A stretch of DNA of 64,000 nucleotides from Athalassotoga saccharophila (GCF_009936215.1 NZ_AP019551.1:1202708-1266707); one strand, 5' to 3'; positions 48,142 through 56,426 are shown, numbered from the stretch's first letter. Notes: generated by a model from the sequence alone, not told the origin. Numbers and translations: made by a program.

Positions 48142-49347
48142 ATGATCAACAACGGAGACGTTTCTTTCGTTCTAATCAGTGCTGCTTTAGTCTTCATAAT
48201 GACGCCAGGTCTTGCCTTTTTCTACGGCGGAATGGTCAGACGCACAAGTGTTTTGACCATCATGCTTCAAAGTTTTGCATCGATGGGAATTGTAACAACG
48301 TTATGGTTTCTTTACGGGTTTAGCCTTGCATTCGGAACGGATTTTCATGGTATCATCGGAGGATTCAACTATTTGCTTTTGCAAAATGTCTTCATGGCAG
48401 GTCCAAATCCTCACTACGGTGGGACAATACCGCTTTACGCGTATTTTGCTTTTCAAGAAATGTTTGCCGTCATAACGCCTGCACTTATAACAGGTGCATT
48501 TGCTGACAGGGTGAGATTCAAGAGTTACATGTTCTTTCTTATTCTATGGAGTTCTTTAGTGTACATTCCGGTAACTCACTGGGTATGGGGCGGCGGATTT
48601 TTGCAACAAATTGGATTTGTGGATTTCGCAGGCGGCGCGGTTGTTCATACCACAGCTGGAATGGCAGCCCTTGCATCGATTTTGATGGTTGGAAGCAGAA
48701 AATTCAAGATAGATGAACCGCACAACATAACTTATGTTGCCCTTGGGACCGGACTTTTGTGGTTTGGATGGTTTGGATTTAACGCGGGAAGTGCGCTTGC
48801 CGCGAACACACTTGCCGCAAATGCCTTTATAAATACAGATATAGCGGCATCCGTCGCACTCGTAACATGGCTTATCTTTTCATGGTCGATAAGAAAGCAG
48901 CCGTCGATAATGGGTGCTCTAACGGGATCTGTTGCAGGTCTTGCGGCCGTAACACCTGCTGCCGGATACGTTCATCCGTGGGCTGCGGCTGTCATAGGAA
49001 TTGGAGCATCTTTGGCGTGTTACGCGGCTGTTGAATTCAGAAAAAAAGTAAAGTGGGACGATGCACTTGATGTGTGGGGAGTCCACGGTGTTGGAGGAAT
49101 TTTAGGTATCATATTGACCGGAGTATTCGCGGAAAGTGCTGTAAACCACGTGTCAGGACTTATTCAAGGCAATGTTCATCAATTTTTGATAGAACTGCTT
49201 GGAATAGGAATAGTCGCAGGTTACAGTTTTGGACTTAGTTATTTGCTTCTGAAATTCGTGAATGTTTTTATGCCAATCCGTGTTCCAGAAAACGAAGAAG
49301 AGCAGGGATTAGACGTCGAACTTGGAGAAGAGGCTTACAGATTGTAA
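48142..49347 (+). CDS. amt: ammonium transporter
   Basis: 401 residues from ATG 48142 behind GGGAGGAGGAAG. Eleven membrane helices. GLAFFYGGMVRRTSVLTIML (27-46), the twin-His pore (HTTAGMAAL and DVWGVHGVGGILG) and LGTGLLWFGWFGFNAGSALA identify Amt/MEP. It imports ammonium. No PII gene follows; only a 15-codon frame with a strong ribosome site is present. The IS remnant ends 37 bases upstream and may have replaced the native promoter. Confidence 0.96.
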   Translation: MINNGDVSFVLISAALVFIMTPGLAFFYGGMVRRTSVLTIMLQSFASMGIVTTLWFLYGFSLAFGTDFHGIIGGFNYLLLQNVFMAGPNPHYGGTIPLYAYFAFQEMFAVITPALITGAFADRVRFKSYMFFLILWSSLVYIPVTHWVWGGGFLQQIGFVDFAGGAVVHTTAGMAALASILMVGSRKFKIDEPHNITYVALGTGLLWFGWFGFNAGSALAANTLAANAFINTDIAASVALVTWLIFSWSIRKQPSIMGALTGSVAGLAAVTPAAGYVHPWAAAVIGIGASLACYAAVEFRKKVKWDDALDVWGVHGVGGILGIILTGVFAESAVNHVSGLIQGNVHQFLIELLGIGIVAGYSFGLSYLLLKFVNVFMPIRVPENEEEQGLDVELGEEAYRL

Positions 49348-49352
49348 TGGCT

Positions 49353-49377
49353 TTGAGTCCTCTTCATGAGGACTCAA
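49353..49377 (+). terminator. hairpin after amt
   Basis: TTGAGTCCTC, loop TTCAT, GAGGACTCAA is a perfect 10-bp stem four bases after the amt stop. The T tract is weak (CTTAATG), so it may be a terminator or a 3'-end stabiliser. Confidence 0.65.
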
Positions 49378-49424
49378 CTTAATGTGAGCACGAGGGAAGA
49401 TATGTTATGAGAAGGGAGGAGGCC

Positions 49425-49472
49425 ATGAGTATACCTCGAGTATACCTCCAAAAATTAAGAGTTTATCCGTAA
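49425..49472 (+). CDS. 15-codon frame with strong ribosome site downstream of amt
   Basis: ATG 49425 follows GGGAGGAGGCC and encodes MSIPRVYLQKLRVYP. GAGTATACCTC occurs twice in tandem inside it. amt is usually followed by a PII gene, so this may be the start of a deleted glnB/glnK. No PII sequence is left to prove it. Confidence 0.25.
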   Translation: MSIPRVYLQKLRVYP

Positions 49473-49550
49473 ATATACTTAAACAACTTTAAAAGTCGAA
49501 TGTCCATTTAATTTAAGCAAAGGGCAGGATGCCTCCGAGTCCGGCGCAGC

Positions 49551-49748
49551 CTACGAAGACCAGACATCGAGTGGGGCACCTGCCGGAGCAAAGTAGCCTA
49601 TATTGATTCCAAAGATTGGAACATCCCGTATTCCGTAAAGTGAATAGATTCCGTTTAAGAGTATAAACGCCAGCGGCAGATAGACCCCTATGTATAACCC
49701 AGATTGGCTTATGTAATCAATTTCGGTATCCAGATATGGTAATACCAA
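49551..49748 (-). pseudogene. membrane-protein remnant
   Basis: A 65-codon frame without a proper start encodes GLYIGVYLPLAFILLNGIYS (one membrane helix) and FGINIGYFAPAGAPLDVWSS. A neighbouring frame carries NLGTVFWYYHIWIPKLIT just upstream, as after a frameshift. The parent family is not recognised. The rest of 49378-49790 shows nothing else. Confidence 0.35.
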
Positions 49749-49790
49749 AAGACTGTCCCGAGGTTTATGTACGCATCAAAGATATTAGAC

Positions 49791-50240
49791 TTAATCGGCA
49801 CAAGGTATTGTTTGAAGTAAAATCCTAACTTTATTGGCCAATTTTGTAAATTCTTTATCTCTTGTTACTAACAAAGTAGGTAGCCTAACAGATATGCCAA
49901 GATAAATAGCATCAAAAGGATCCAATCCATACTTTGATTGCAGGTTGAATCCCGTTATCATATCAGTCGCATCTGGAAGTATAATCTCAAAGTTATTTAT
50001 TTTTTGTAAATCGGTAAGAGTTTTTTCTATTTCCGAGTAATTCCATTTTTTGCGCCTTCTGAGCACAAATCTTATTTCCATAAGATTCACAATCGTTGTA
50101 TAGAGATTTACTTTGCCTGCTTCAGCTTTCTTGAGTATTTTGTATGGACTTTTCCATAAAACTTCTCCACCGGGTGTAACTTCTTTGCATAACCAGTTGA
50201 GCAGTACATCCGTATCTAACAACGCTTCAATATTTGCCAT
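49791..50240 (-). CDS. PIN-domain RNase toxin (VapC-like)
   Basis: 149 residues from ATG 50240 (AAGGA upstream); GTG 50246 is also possible. Acidic PIN residues are Asp in ALLDTDVLLNWL, Glu in NLMEIRF, Asp in GLDPFDAIYLG and Asp in LLVTRDKEF. It is expected to cut RNA when not bound by its antitoxin. The small gene immediately upstream overlaps it by 14 bases, the usual toxin-antitoxin layout. Confidence 0.85.
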   Translation of the reverse strand: MANIEALLDTDVLLNWLCKEVTPGGEVLWKSPYKILKKAEAGKVNLYTTIVNLMEIRFVLRRRKKWNYSEIEKTLTDLQKINNFEIILPDATDMITGFNLQSKYGLDPFDAIYLGISVRLPTLLVTRDKEFTKLANKVRILLQTIPCAD

Positions 50241-50397
50241 ATCCACTTTTCCTTAACTCTTTTAGAACTTGAGTGCTTGTTTTCTCTTCTGTCCATTCGA
50301 ATTTACCAAGAAGTTTATCCACAATATTTGTCTTTTTGGCCACTTTTGCTTTATACCCAAGATTGTCTATGAAATTAATTAAATCCTTTATTTGCAT
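50227..50397 (-). CDS. putative antitoxin of the PIN toxin
   Basis: 56 residues from ATG 50397 behind GGTGAGG. MQIKDLINFIDNLGYKAKVA followed by KKTNIVDKLLGKFEWTEEKT is charged and helical, with no AbrB or RHH motif recognised. Its size, overlap with the toxin and position make it the antitoxin by context. Confidence 0.6.
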   Translation of the reverse strand: MQIKDLINFIDNLGYKAKVAKKTNIVDKLLGKFEWTEEKTSTQVLKELRKSGYGKY

Positions 50398-50492
50398 GTA
50401 CCTCACCTTTCTTTCTGATCCCAGTAAAACATTATACCAATTTATCCTTACCTATGAATTATGAGAAAAATTTAACTTCAAATGCAACACGT

Positions 50493-50693
50493 TCAAAGAA
50501 ATATCTCGCATTTGTCACGACAGACAAGTACATTTTTGTTAATTGCTTCTATGATTATCTTTTCCATATCCGTCTGCTTTGATGCATTAAGTATTTCTAT
50601 TGCAACCGCTTTTCCATCTTCATCATAATCGATTATGATGTTCTCATTTATTTGATCGGTATCTTCGATTTTTTTTGTCGCTAAATCTGACAT
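50493..50693 (-). CDS. DUF2283 small protein
   Basis: 66 residues. IIIDYDEDGKAVAIEILNAS (19-38) is the DUF2283 core. Such proteins usually follow a DUF4258 partner in a toxin-antitoxin-like pair; a broken DUF4258-like gene overlaps its start. Confidence 0.75.
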   Translation of the reverse strand: MSDLATKKIEDTDQINENIIIDYDEDGKAVAIEILNASKQTDMEKIIIEAINKNVLVCRDKCEIFL

Positions 50694-50836
50694 ATATGGT
50701 ATCTGCTTCTTTTGATAAATCTTTCAAGGTTTCTAACCACTATTTTATCTGGATTTTTAAGAGTTATCTCTGCCAGATCTTCTCAATTTTCCTCTTTCAT
50801 TTGTGAAATAACATGATCTGTCCATTTCCAGTCCAA
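50681..50836 (-). pseudogene. DUF4258-like partner gene with nonsense codon
   Basis: The frame from about TTG 50836 reads LDWKWTDHVISQMKEEN, TGA, EDLAEITLKNPDKIVVRN and ends RSRYHICQI, overlapping the DUF2283 start by 13 bases. The W-x2-H and NPD pattern suits DUF4258. A TGG to TGA change would explain the stop. Confidence 0.45.
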
Positions 50837-50927
50837 AATTTCGCCTCGTCGTAGGCTTTTATGAACTCAAGTTCTTCGGAATTTTTCAACATTTCCAAAC
50901 GTAAATGACACTTTGTTTTACCAGATA

Positions 50928-51380
50928 TCACCAGTTCGCCCGGGATAAATCCTTTGCAACCTCTTCGTCTGTCAACTGCAAATATTTCTGTGTCGTCGAA
51001 AGGCTCGCATGCCCCAACATCCTCCGGATGCTTGCAATATTCGTCCCGTTCTTCAAATACAAAGTCGCCGCTGTATGCCTTAATGTATGTGGATGTATCG
51101 GCTTTCTTATCCCCGCCTTTTTTGCAAGATCCTTTACAAGCAACTCAACACGCCTTCGGGATATATCAAAGATCCTATCCTCGAGCGGGATCCCCCGAAT
51201 ATATCCTTTCAAAAGCCTGACAAGTGACTTATCAACGATTGGAATTCTTCTGTCCCTCTTCCCCTTCGTATGCCTTACAATGATAAACGTTATCCCGTTA
51301 TCCTCGACTACATCTCCTCCGGTTAATCCCAAAACCTCTCCAAGACGAAGACCTGCCCGTAACATTAATTCAACAAGCAA
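50928..51380 (-). pseudogene. tyrosine recombinase, N-terminally truncated
   Basis: 150 residues covering the catalytic domain. Arg is in MLRAGLRLGEVLGL, Lys in VRHTKGKRDRRIP, and HPHTLRHTAATLYLKNG, RRMLGHASLSTTQKYLQLTD give His-x2-Arg, His and Tyr. All catalytic residues are present, but the DNA-binding core-binding domain (about 130 residues) is missing; a TGA lies just upstream in frame. It marks a former integrative element. Confidence 0.8.
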
Positions 51381-51511
51381 TCTATTGACCCATAGTTGAT
51401 AGAATTCGGTCGTACTTTTATACCGCCTTTGGCCAAATCACCGGACGAATCCAGCATAAAAGTGCCTGCGGGAACGGATTGTCATTTAAGCACGAGTCTG
51501 GCACCTGTTTA

Positions 51512-52282
51512 TCAAAGCCCTCTGAATTCGGGAGGACGTTTTTCCAAGAAAGCTTTTATGCCTTCCTGCCCGTCTTTCGTCGATGCCAAATTCGCAAATA
51601 GCTCGCTCATGTAATCTGCCGCATCGTGGTAAGGAATATCCTGCATCTTGTATATCCCCTCTTTCCCGGTTTGAAGCGCAAGAGCACTCTTTGACGCCAG
51701 AATGTTCGCAAGTTTGAGCGTTTCCGATTCAAGTTCTTCATCCGGCACAACCTTGTTAACAAGGCCTATTCTATAGGCTTCTCGTGCATCCATAATTTCG
51801 CCTGTCAAGACCATTTCCAAAACCTTTTTCCTTCCAACAAGTCTGCTCAGCGGTACGGCTGGTCCCAGACAGATCAATCCGACATTTATCGCCGTCGTTC
51901 CAAATTTGGCGCTTTCACCTGCAATAGCCATATCACATGCAAAAACAAGACCGGCTCCGTTTGCCAAAGCATATCCCTGCACCTGAGCGATAACTGGTTT
52001 CTTCATACGCGGTATCGTATGATTGTGCTCATCCATTATCTTTATCGTTTTGCGATATTCTTCGTGAGTTTTCCCACCGAATTCTCTCAAATCGATTCCT
52101 GCGGAAAAATTCCTGCCGTTCGCTTTAATTATTACGACTCTAATCTTATCATCGGCGTCCATCCGTTTCAGACCATCGTTAAGCTGCTCGGCAAAAGGAA
52201 GATTGAAAGTGTTCTGAGCTTCTGGCCTGTTGAGAATGATAAACCCAATCTTTTCTTTTTTCTCGACAATAATTTCTGACAT
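51512..52282 (-). CDS. enoyl-CoA hydratase/isomerase family protein
   Basis: 256 residues from ATG 52282 behind GGAGGATTTGACG. The crotonase oxyanion-hole motifs are GRNFSAGIDLREFGG (about 58) and VQGYALANGAGLVFACDMAI (about 98). The second catalytic Glu region reads GTTAINVGLICLGPAVPLSR, with Gly or Cys where hydratases carry Glu, so the exact reaction is uncertain. It stands alone among IS debris with no other fatty-acid genes, which suggests lateral arrival. Confidence 0.85.
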   Translation of the reverse strand: MSEIIVEKKEKIGFIILNRPEAQNTFNLPFAEQLNDGLKRMDADDKIRVVIIKANGRNFSAGIDLREFGGKTHEEYRKTIKIMDEHNHTIPRMKKPVIAQVQGYALANGAGLVFACDMAIAGESAKFGTTAINVGLICLGPAVPLSRLVGRKKVLEMVLTGEIMDAREAYRIGLVNKVVPDEELESETLKLANILASKSALALQTGKEGIYKMQDIPYHDAADYMSELFANLASTKDGQEGIKAFLEKRPPEFRGL

Positions 52283-52306
52283 CGTCAAATCCTCCATTGT
52301 AGAGTT

Positions 52307-52354
52307 CTATAGGTTTTTTAATTCTTCATCGGATAATCTTTGTTGTTTGGACAT
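52307..52354 (-). pseudogene. N-terminal remnant of an IS630 transposase
   Basis: MSKQQRLSDEELKNL then TAG corresponds to the MIPRNQRLSDEELRKL start of the intact IS630 at 9433-10521. The rest is lost. Confidence 0.65.
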
Positions 52355-52427
52355 CGTAATTCCATTTTACCACTACCATTCGGATTTCGAACCTGCTTTA
52401 GATTATAATAATTTTCAATATTAGATT

Positions 52428-52560
52428 GTCCAACAATTTTGATCTGAAACTTTCAGACGGTCTTTGAAAAGAACAAAACACGTTAACCTTGATTTCTCAT
52501 CTTATATGTTACAAACAAGGTACCTCCTATTCTTTTCCAATGAGGTATCATTGGATTAGA
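52428..52560 (+). mobile_element. end fragment of the IS family at 47527-48104
   Basis: GTCCAACAATTTTGATCTGA and the following KHVNLDFSSYMLQTRYLLFF reading match the right end of the other remnant in opposite orientation. It stops after SNEVSLD. The stretch 52283-52643 holds only this and the IS630 remnant. Confidence 0.7.
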
Positions 52561-52643
52561 GAGCAAGAAAGGAGGTACCTTGCTTATTGCTTATATGCCT
52601 GTATGCCCAATCCTCTCCCTCATCCCGTCCATTGAACACGCTC

Positions 52644-54338
52644 TCACTTCATTCCATCTCTTACCATGCCAAGCGTCCTTACAAGTTTTTCCCTTCCCTT
52701 TTCGTCATCGTATGACCAGTATGCCAAAGCGGCTGGCATTCTTTTCAGATGAAACACTTTGACATATTCCTCCATTTTATCCGGAACTTCTATCCTCATT
52801 CCCCATTTTATGTCGTATCTGATATAATCTCTGGCAAATCTGTCCATTACACGCCTTTTATCCTCGTCAAGGTTCAGATAGGCTTTTATAAACCTTTTCC
52901 TTATGCGTGGAGACATTTTAGCAAGAAATGATCTTGCCAGTGCTTTTCTTCCTTCTATGAATGGATGTGCATCAAAGATGTCAGAGACGAATTTCATCGT
53001 TTCGTAGGTTATCGACATGTAGTCCTCGAAAGCCTTTATGTCATTTTTGCACAATCGAGTGGCTTTAGAAAGGACATCTTTTTGACTCAAGGACGGAATT
53101 GTCTTTCTTCTTTCAATGTATGACATATAAGTGGATAAAAAGAGGATCAATCTTTCATCTGGAGATATCTTTTCAAATCTGTCCATCAATTTTTTGAACT
53201 CATCTTCTATGAACATTTTTGTATTTTCATTTATGATCTCGAAAGGTGTATCGAAATTTACCTTTATATCCAGTCCTTTTATAATTTTCCTTATGGTATT
53301 TCCTTTTATCTTTTTTACCTTGCCGTTGAGGATCACCGATATACTCTTTGGGGTTATGCCACTGGCTTTTGCAACATTCGAGATGTTTGGAATGTAGTCT
53401 CTGAGATAATTTCTTAAAGGTACAGTATTTTCGTATGTAGATATATCGAAAACAGGTAAAAATTTATTGCTGTCGTCCACACTTTTTTTGTAATGATCTC
53501 GGGTTCCGGCTCCTTTCCCGGATAGAAGGTAACCGTACGCAAATGTCATAAAAATGGCGTTGTCGAATAACTTATAATCTTTGCAAATTTTCTGGCATTC
53601 AAGCAAAGTGTCAAGGGCAAAAAAGATAGTTCCTATATCCTCTCTGTACCAGCCGGCAAACCATACCGCTTTTTTGGCAACCTTATATGCTATCTTTGCA
53701 TGAGTTTCTTTCATGTACCATGCCATAGCGTTAAGGCTTTCTATAATGCCTGTTGGATGTGGAATTGTCTGAGCAGTTTTGAATGCTTTCGAAAAATAAG
53801 AAATCGATCCGGACAATTTTTGATCTTTTACAAGGTTCCTTGCGACGCCGAGCAATAAAAAAACCTTTGTTGAAGGATTTTCATAATCCTTGCTCCACGC
53901 TCTCGGTCTTCTTGAATTGATATTATCCCCTGCAAATGAATAATAGTTTATAAGGGTTGTAGCGGCTATCTGCCTTGGGAGTTTTGACATTTTGGAGTAT
54001 GAACATTTTATTTGAATATATATACGCTCTGATTCAGGATCTTTTAGCCTGTTTAGGATAGAGAAATATTTTATTAGAAGCAAATAGAAAATAGTTTTTC
54101 CTTTTTCGTATTTTGAACAACCAGAATATTCCTTTTTCTTTAGAACTCTTTCCGACAACAAAAGACCTTGTTTTGCTTTTCTGAGTGCCATGACATGATC
54201 GTTACACCATTCATACCTTACAGACATGAAATACATATTCCATGGATTACGACGACCGTCCAGAGCCATATTCAAAAACGGTTTTGCGAACGAACCATAA
54301 ACAAAAACGTTTTTTGCGAAAAATAAAGGCTGCTTCAT
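52644..54338 (-). CDS. large helical protein with an internal HTH, candidate regulator
   Basis: 564 residues, all-helical by pattern, with no signal peptide. Residues about 30-310 look like degenerate TPR-type helical pairs. Residues about 316-345 (PNISNVAKASGITPKSISVI then LNGKVKK) form a Lacl/Xre-like HTH. The C-terminal 200 residues are charged helices. HTH plus helical repeats recalls peptide-sensing RRNPP/Rgg regulators, though those carry the HTH at the N-terminus. It is divergent from the signal-peptide gene and peptide-maturation cluster, so it is the likely controller. I do not recognise the family. Confidence 0.6.
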   Translation of the reverse strand: MKQPLFFAKNVFVYGSFAKPFLNMALDGRRNPWNMYFMSVRYEWCNDHVMALRKAKQGLLLSERVLKKKEYSGCSKYEKGKTIFYLLLIKYFSILNRLKDPESERIYIQIKCSYSKMSKLPRQIAATTLINYYSFAGDNINSRRPRAWSKDYENPSTKVFLLLGVARNLVKDQKLSGSISYFSKAFKTAQTIPHPTGIIESLNAMAWYMKETHAKIAYKVAKKAVWFAGWYREDIGTIFFALDTLLECQKICKDYKLFDNAIFMTFAYGYLLSGKGAGTRDHYKKSVDDSNKFLPVFDISTYENTVPLRNYLRDYIPNISNVAKASGITPKSISVILNGKVKKIKGNTIRKIIKGLDIKVNFDTPFEIINENTKMFIEDEFKKLMDRFEKISPDERLILFLSTYMSYIERRKTIPSLSQKDVLSKATRLCKNDIKAFEDYMSITYETMKFVSDIFDAHPFIEGRKALARSFLAKMSPRIRKRFIKAYLNLDEDKRRVMDRFARDYIRYDIKWGMRIEVPDKMEEYVKVFHLKRMPAALAYWSYDDEKGREKLVRTLGMVRDGMK

Positions 54339-54375
54339 ATCGTTCCCTCTCGTAAAACACTTTTATCCGGTAGTT

Positions 54376-54381
54376 ATTATA
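54376..54381 (-). promoter_or_regulatory. -10 box for the 564-residue regulator
   Basis: On the minus strand TATAAT lies 38 bases before the ATG. The -35 is poor (TTTATA-like). It faces the strong rightward promoter, giving a shared 185-bp control region. Confidence 0.5.
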
Positions 54382-54464
54382 TCAATTTATACAAACATAT
54401 AAAAACATACAAAAATGGCATATCTCAAATCCTTTATTCACAGGTACTTGCAAGATCATCTAAT

Positions 54465-54492
54465 TTGACAATCATATAAATACGGATATAAT
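54465..54492 (+). promoter_or_regulatory. consensus sigma-A promoter of the peptide cluster
   Basis: TTGACA (54465-54470), 16-base spacer, TATAAT (54487-54492), both perfect consensus hexamers. The start site would be near 54499, 25 bases ahead of the signal-peptide gene. It is the best promoter seen in the window. Confidence 0.85.
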
Positions 54493-54523
54493 TGTCATGT
54501 AATTACGCGAAAGGAGGAAAAAT

Positions 54524-54658
54524 ATGAAAAGAATTTTTATATTGTTGATTATATGCCTGCTTTTATTCATGAGTATGCTATCCTTTGCGGATGATAATGG
54601 AGGAGGTTCACAAGAAGGTAATCCGAATCCACCTGTTGCTGCTTCTCAAATTCCTTAA
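54524..54658 (+). CDS. 44-residue secreted peptide, candidate signal or pro-peptide
   Basis: ATG 54524 follows AAAGGAGG. Residues 1-22 are a classic signal peptide (KRIFILLIICLLLFMSML then SFA). Cleavage after Ala22 would release a 22-residue peptide, DDNGGGSQEGNPNPPVAASQ then IP. It has no Cys and is Gly/Pro/Asn-rich. It is driven by a consensus promoter and faces the HTH regulator, which suits an exported signalling peptide; this is inference. Too small for most gene callers. Confidence 0.75.
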   Translation: MKRIFILLIICLLLFMSMLSFADDNGGGSQEGNPNPPVAASQIP

Positions 54659-54759
54659 CTATGCATACTCTGAGAAATTGTAATGTTCCATTAATCTCTT
54701 GATTTTTTAGATGATCATTTTCAACTAGAATGTGAATATAGTTGGCAAATTAGTTATAT

Positions 54760-54940
54760 AGAGGGCACCCAATCAATCAAATAGAAAGGAGATTACTAAT
54801 ATGGAAAATGAAAATAGTTTAGACATTGTTGAAATTGATTCAGTTGAATTTGATTCAACATGTATATTTGATATGTGTGCAAATGGTGGTTAAATAATCC
54901 CGTCTTTTCTTTAATTTAAAGTTGAAAAAGGGTGCCCTCT
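54760..54940. repeat. perfect inverted repeat bracketing the precursor gene
   Basis: AGAGGGCACCC (54760-54770) lies before the ribosome site and GGGTGCCCTCT (54930-54940) lies after the stop of the 30-residue peptide gene. The 11-bp arms enclose exactly this gene. In RNA they could pair to make a closed loop that protects the precursor message or limits read-through to the maturase gene. Confidence 0.8.
54801..54893 (+). CDS. 30-residue RiPP precursor candidate
   Basis: ATG 54801 follows AAAGGAG. The acidic leader-like part is MENENSLDIVEIDSVEFDS. The C-terminal core-like part is TCIFDMCANGG, with two Cys five residues apart and a Gly-Gly end. It lies 170 bases upstream of a radical SAM/SPASM protein. 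An acidic leader and Cys-bearing core are usual for sactipeptide, ranthipeptide and related substrates. The CxxD spacing (Cys, Ile, Phe, Asp) and Ile/Phe residues offer several crosslink sites. The assignment is by context and size. Confidence 0.75.
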   Translation: MENENSLDIVEIDSVEFDSTCIFDMCANGG

Positions 54941-55062
54941 GTTTATAGACATAAATTGAAAGCATTGAGTTCCAACTCTTTTTAGTGAGAAATCTTTTGA
55001 AAAGAATAGTAAGAAGTTTCAAAATTGAATTGATTCACTATCTATTTTCATGAGGTGATACT

Positions 55063-56409
55063 ATGAAAAATTTAAAAAAATCAAGCAAAGTGTTTATATT
55101 CGAGTATGAAAGTGATAAATATATCTTTATTTCAAATATAACAGGCAAAATAATCTTGGGTGATAAAAATTTACTTCGTAAAATTGAAAATCCATCTTGC
55201 TTAAATGAAGAAGAAAAAATAACTGACTACTTGATTAAAAATTATTTTGTAGTTGATGATTCTCTCGATGAAAATAAAATTTTAATGGAACATATCAAAA
55301 AGGCAAAGGATAATATTCCACTTACTTTTGTTATATACTTAACATATAATTGCAATTTTGCATGCTTTTATTGTTTTCAAGGATCTGGAACAAAGAATAA
55401 ATCTCTAAGTAAAAATGATTTATCATACATAGTCTCGTTTATCAGCCAAAAAGTTGAAGAATTAAATGATAAAAGATTTACGTTGGTTTTTACAGGTGGT
55501 GAACCATTTTTAAGATTTGATTTGATGAAAGAGATAATCTTTGAATTAGAAAATCATGGATACAAAAATAATTTTAGAACCAGAGTAATAACAAACGGCT
55601 CGCTTATTAATAAAGAAAATGGTGAGGTGTTGTCGCATTATAATTGGTTTTCAACTCAAATTACTTTGGATGGGACAAGAGAATATCATGGCAAAATGAG
55701 ACCTTATAAAAATGGTGATAACAGTTTTGATGATGTCATTAATGGAATAAACAATGCTTTAAAATTTTCAAAAGAAGTTGTGCTAAGAATAAACGTTTCT
55801 CAAGATAACGAAAATGGTATAAATAGTCTCTTAGGCTATCTAAAAGATAATGGCTACACAAAAGTTAATAATCTCATCTTGGGATTTCACCCTATTTTAA
55901 ACTACTTTGAGAGTGTAAAAAACAAGTTATGTGACAGAGTTTACTCAGAAATAGTATGGTCTGAAAAAGCATTAAAATTTTATGATCTTGGACATCAATT
56001 GGGATTTAAAAATATTGATCTTCCTCTGAGCTTTCCAAGATTAGTGTATTGCGGGGCAACTTCATTCAAGATCTTTCATATACTTCCTGATGGTAAAATA
56101 GCTACGTGTTGGGCCGTTGGGGGAGATATGAATGATTTCATAATAGGTTCTATATACAATCAACAGAATATTGAATATGACAAGAATATTCAAAGGCTTA
56201 AAAATTATAATCCACTCATACAAGATAAGTGTAAAAACTGTTCTGTATTTTCGTTTTGTGGCGGTGGATGCTTGGCACAAGCAAAATCTTTTAACGGAAG
56301 CATAAATAATTCTGTATGTTCATATTTATCATACAATCCAAAAGAGCATGTAACAAGATTTGTAGAACAAAGAATAGCAAATAGTAGATATAATGATATA
56401 CATTTTTGA
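55063..56409 (+). CDS. radical SAM/SPASM peptide maturase
   Basis: 448 residues. Residues 1-85 look like a PqqD-type recognition domain (KVFIFEYESDKYIFISNITG). The SAM cluster is C97, C101, C104 in TYNCNFACFYCFQG, followed by FTGGEPFLRFDLM. The SPASM region has C330, C349, C390, C393, C399, C403 and C419, the complete seven-Cys pattern that binds two auxiliary clusters. Enzymes of this build make thioether or C-C crosslinks in ribosomal peptides. The ribosome site is GAGGTGATACT. It is more A/T-rich than the housekeeping genes. Confidence 0.9.
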   Translation: MKNLKKSSKVFIFEYESDKYIFISNITGKIILGDKNLLRKIENPSCLNEEEKITDYLIKNYFVVDDSLDENKILMEHIKKAKDNIPLTFVIYLTYNCNFACFYCFQGSGTKNKSLSKNDLSYIVSFISQKVEELNDKRFTLVFTGGEPFLRFDLMKEIIFELENHGYKNNFRTRVITNGSLINKENGEVLSHYNWFSTQITLDGTREYHGKMRPYKNGDNSFDDVINGINNALKFSKEVVLRINVSQDNENGINSLLGYLKDNGYTKVNNLILGFHPILNYFESVKNKLCDRVYSEIVWSEKALKFYDLGHQLGFKNIDLPLSFPRLVYCGATSFKIFHILPDGKIATCWAVGGDMNDFIIGSIYNQQNIEYDKNIQRLKNYNPLIQDKCKNCSVFSFCGGGCLAQAKSFNGSINNSVCSYLSYNPKEHVTRFVEQRIANSRYNDIHF

Positions 56410-56426
56410 ATGCAGGTAAAACGATA

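Noticed and set aside
52580-52762. 60-codon plus-strand frame at the end of the regulator gene
   Set aside because: It is antisense to the regulator over most of its length and contains IS-end sequence; no protein features.
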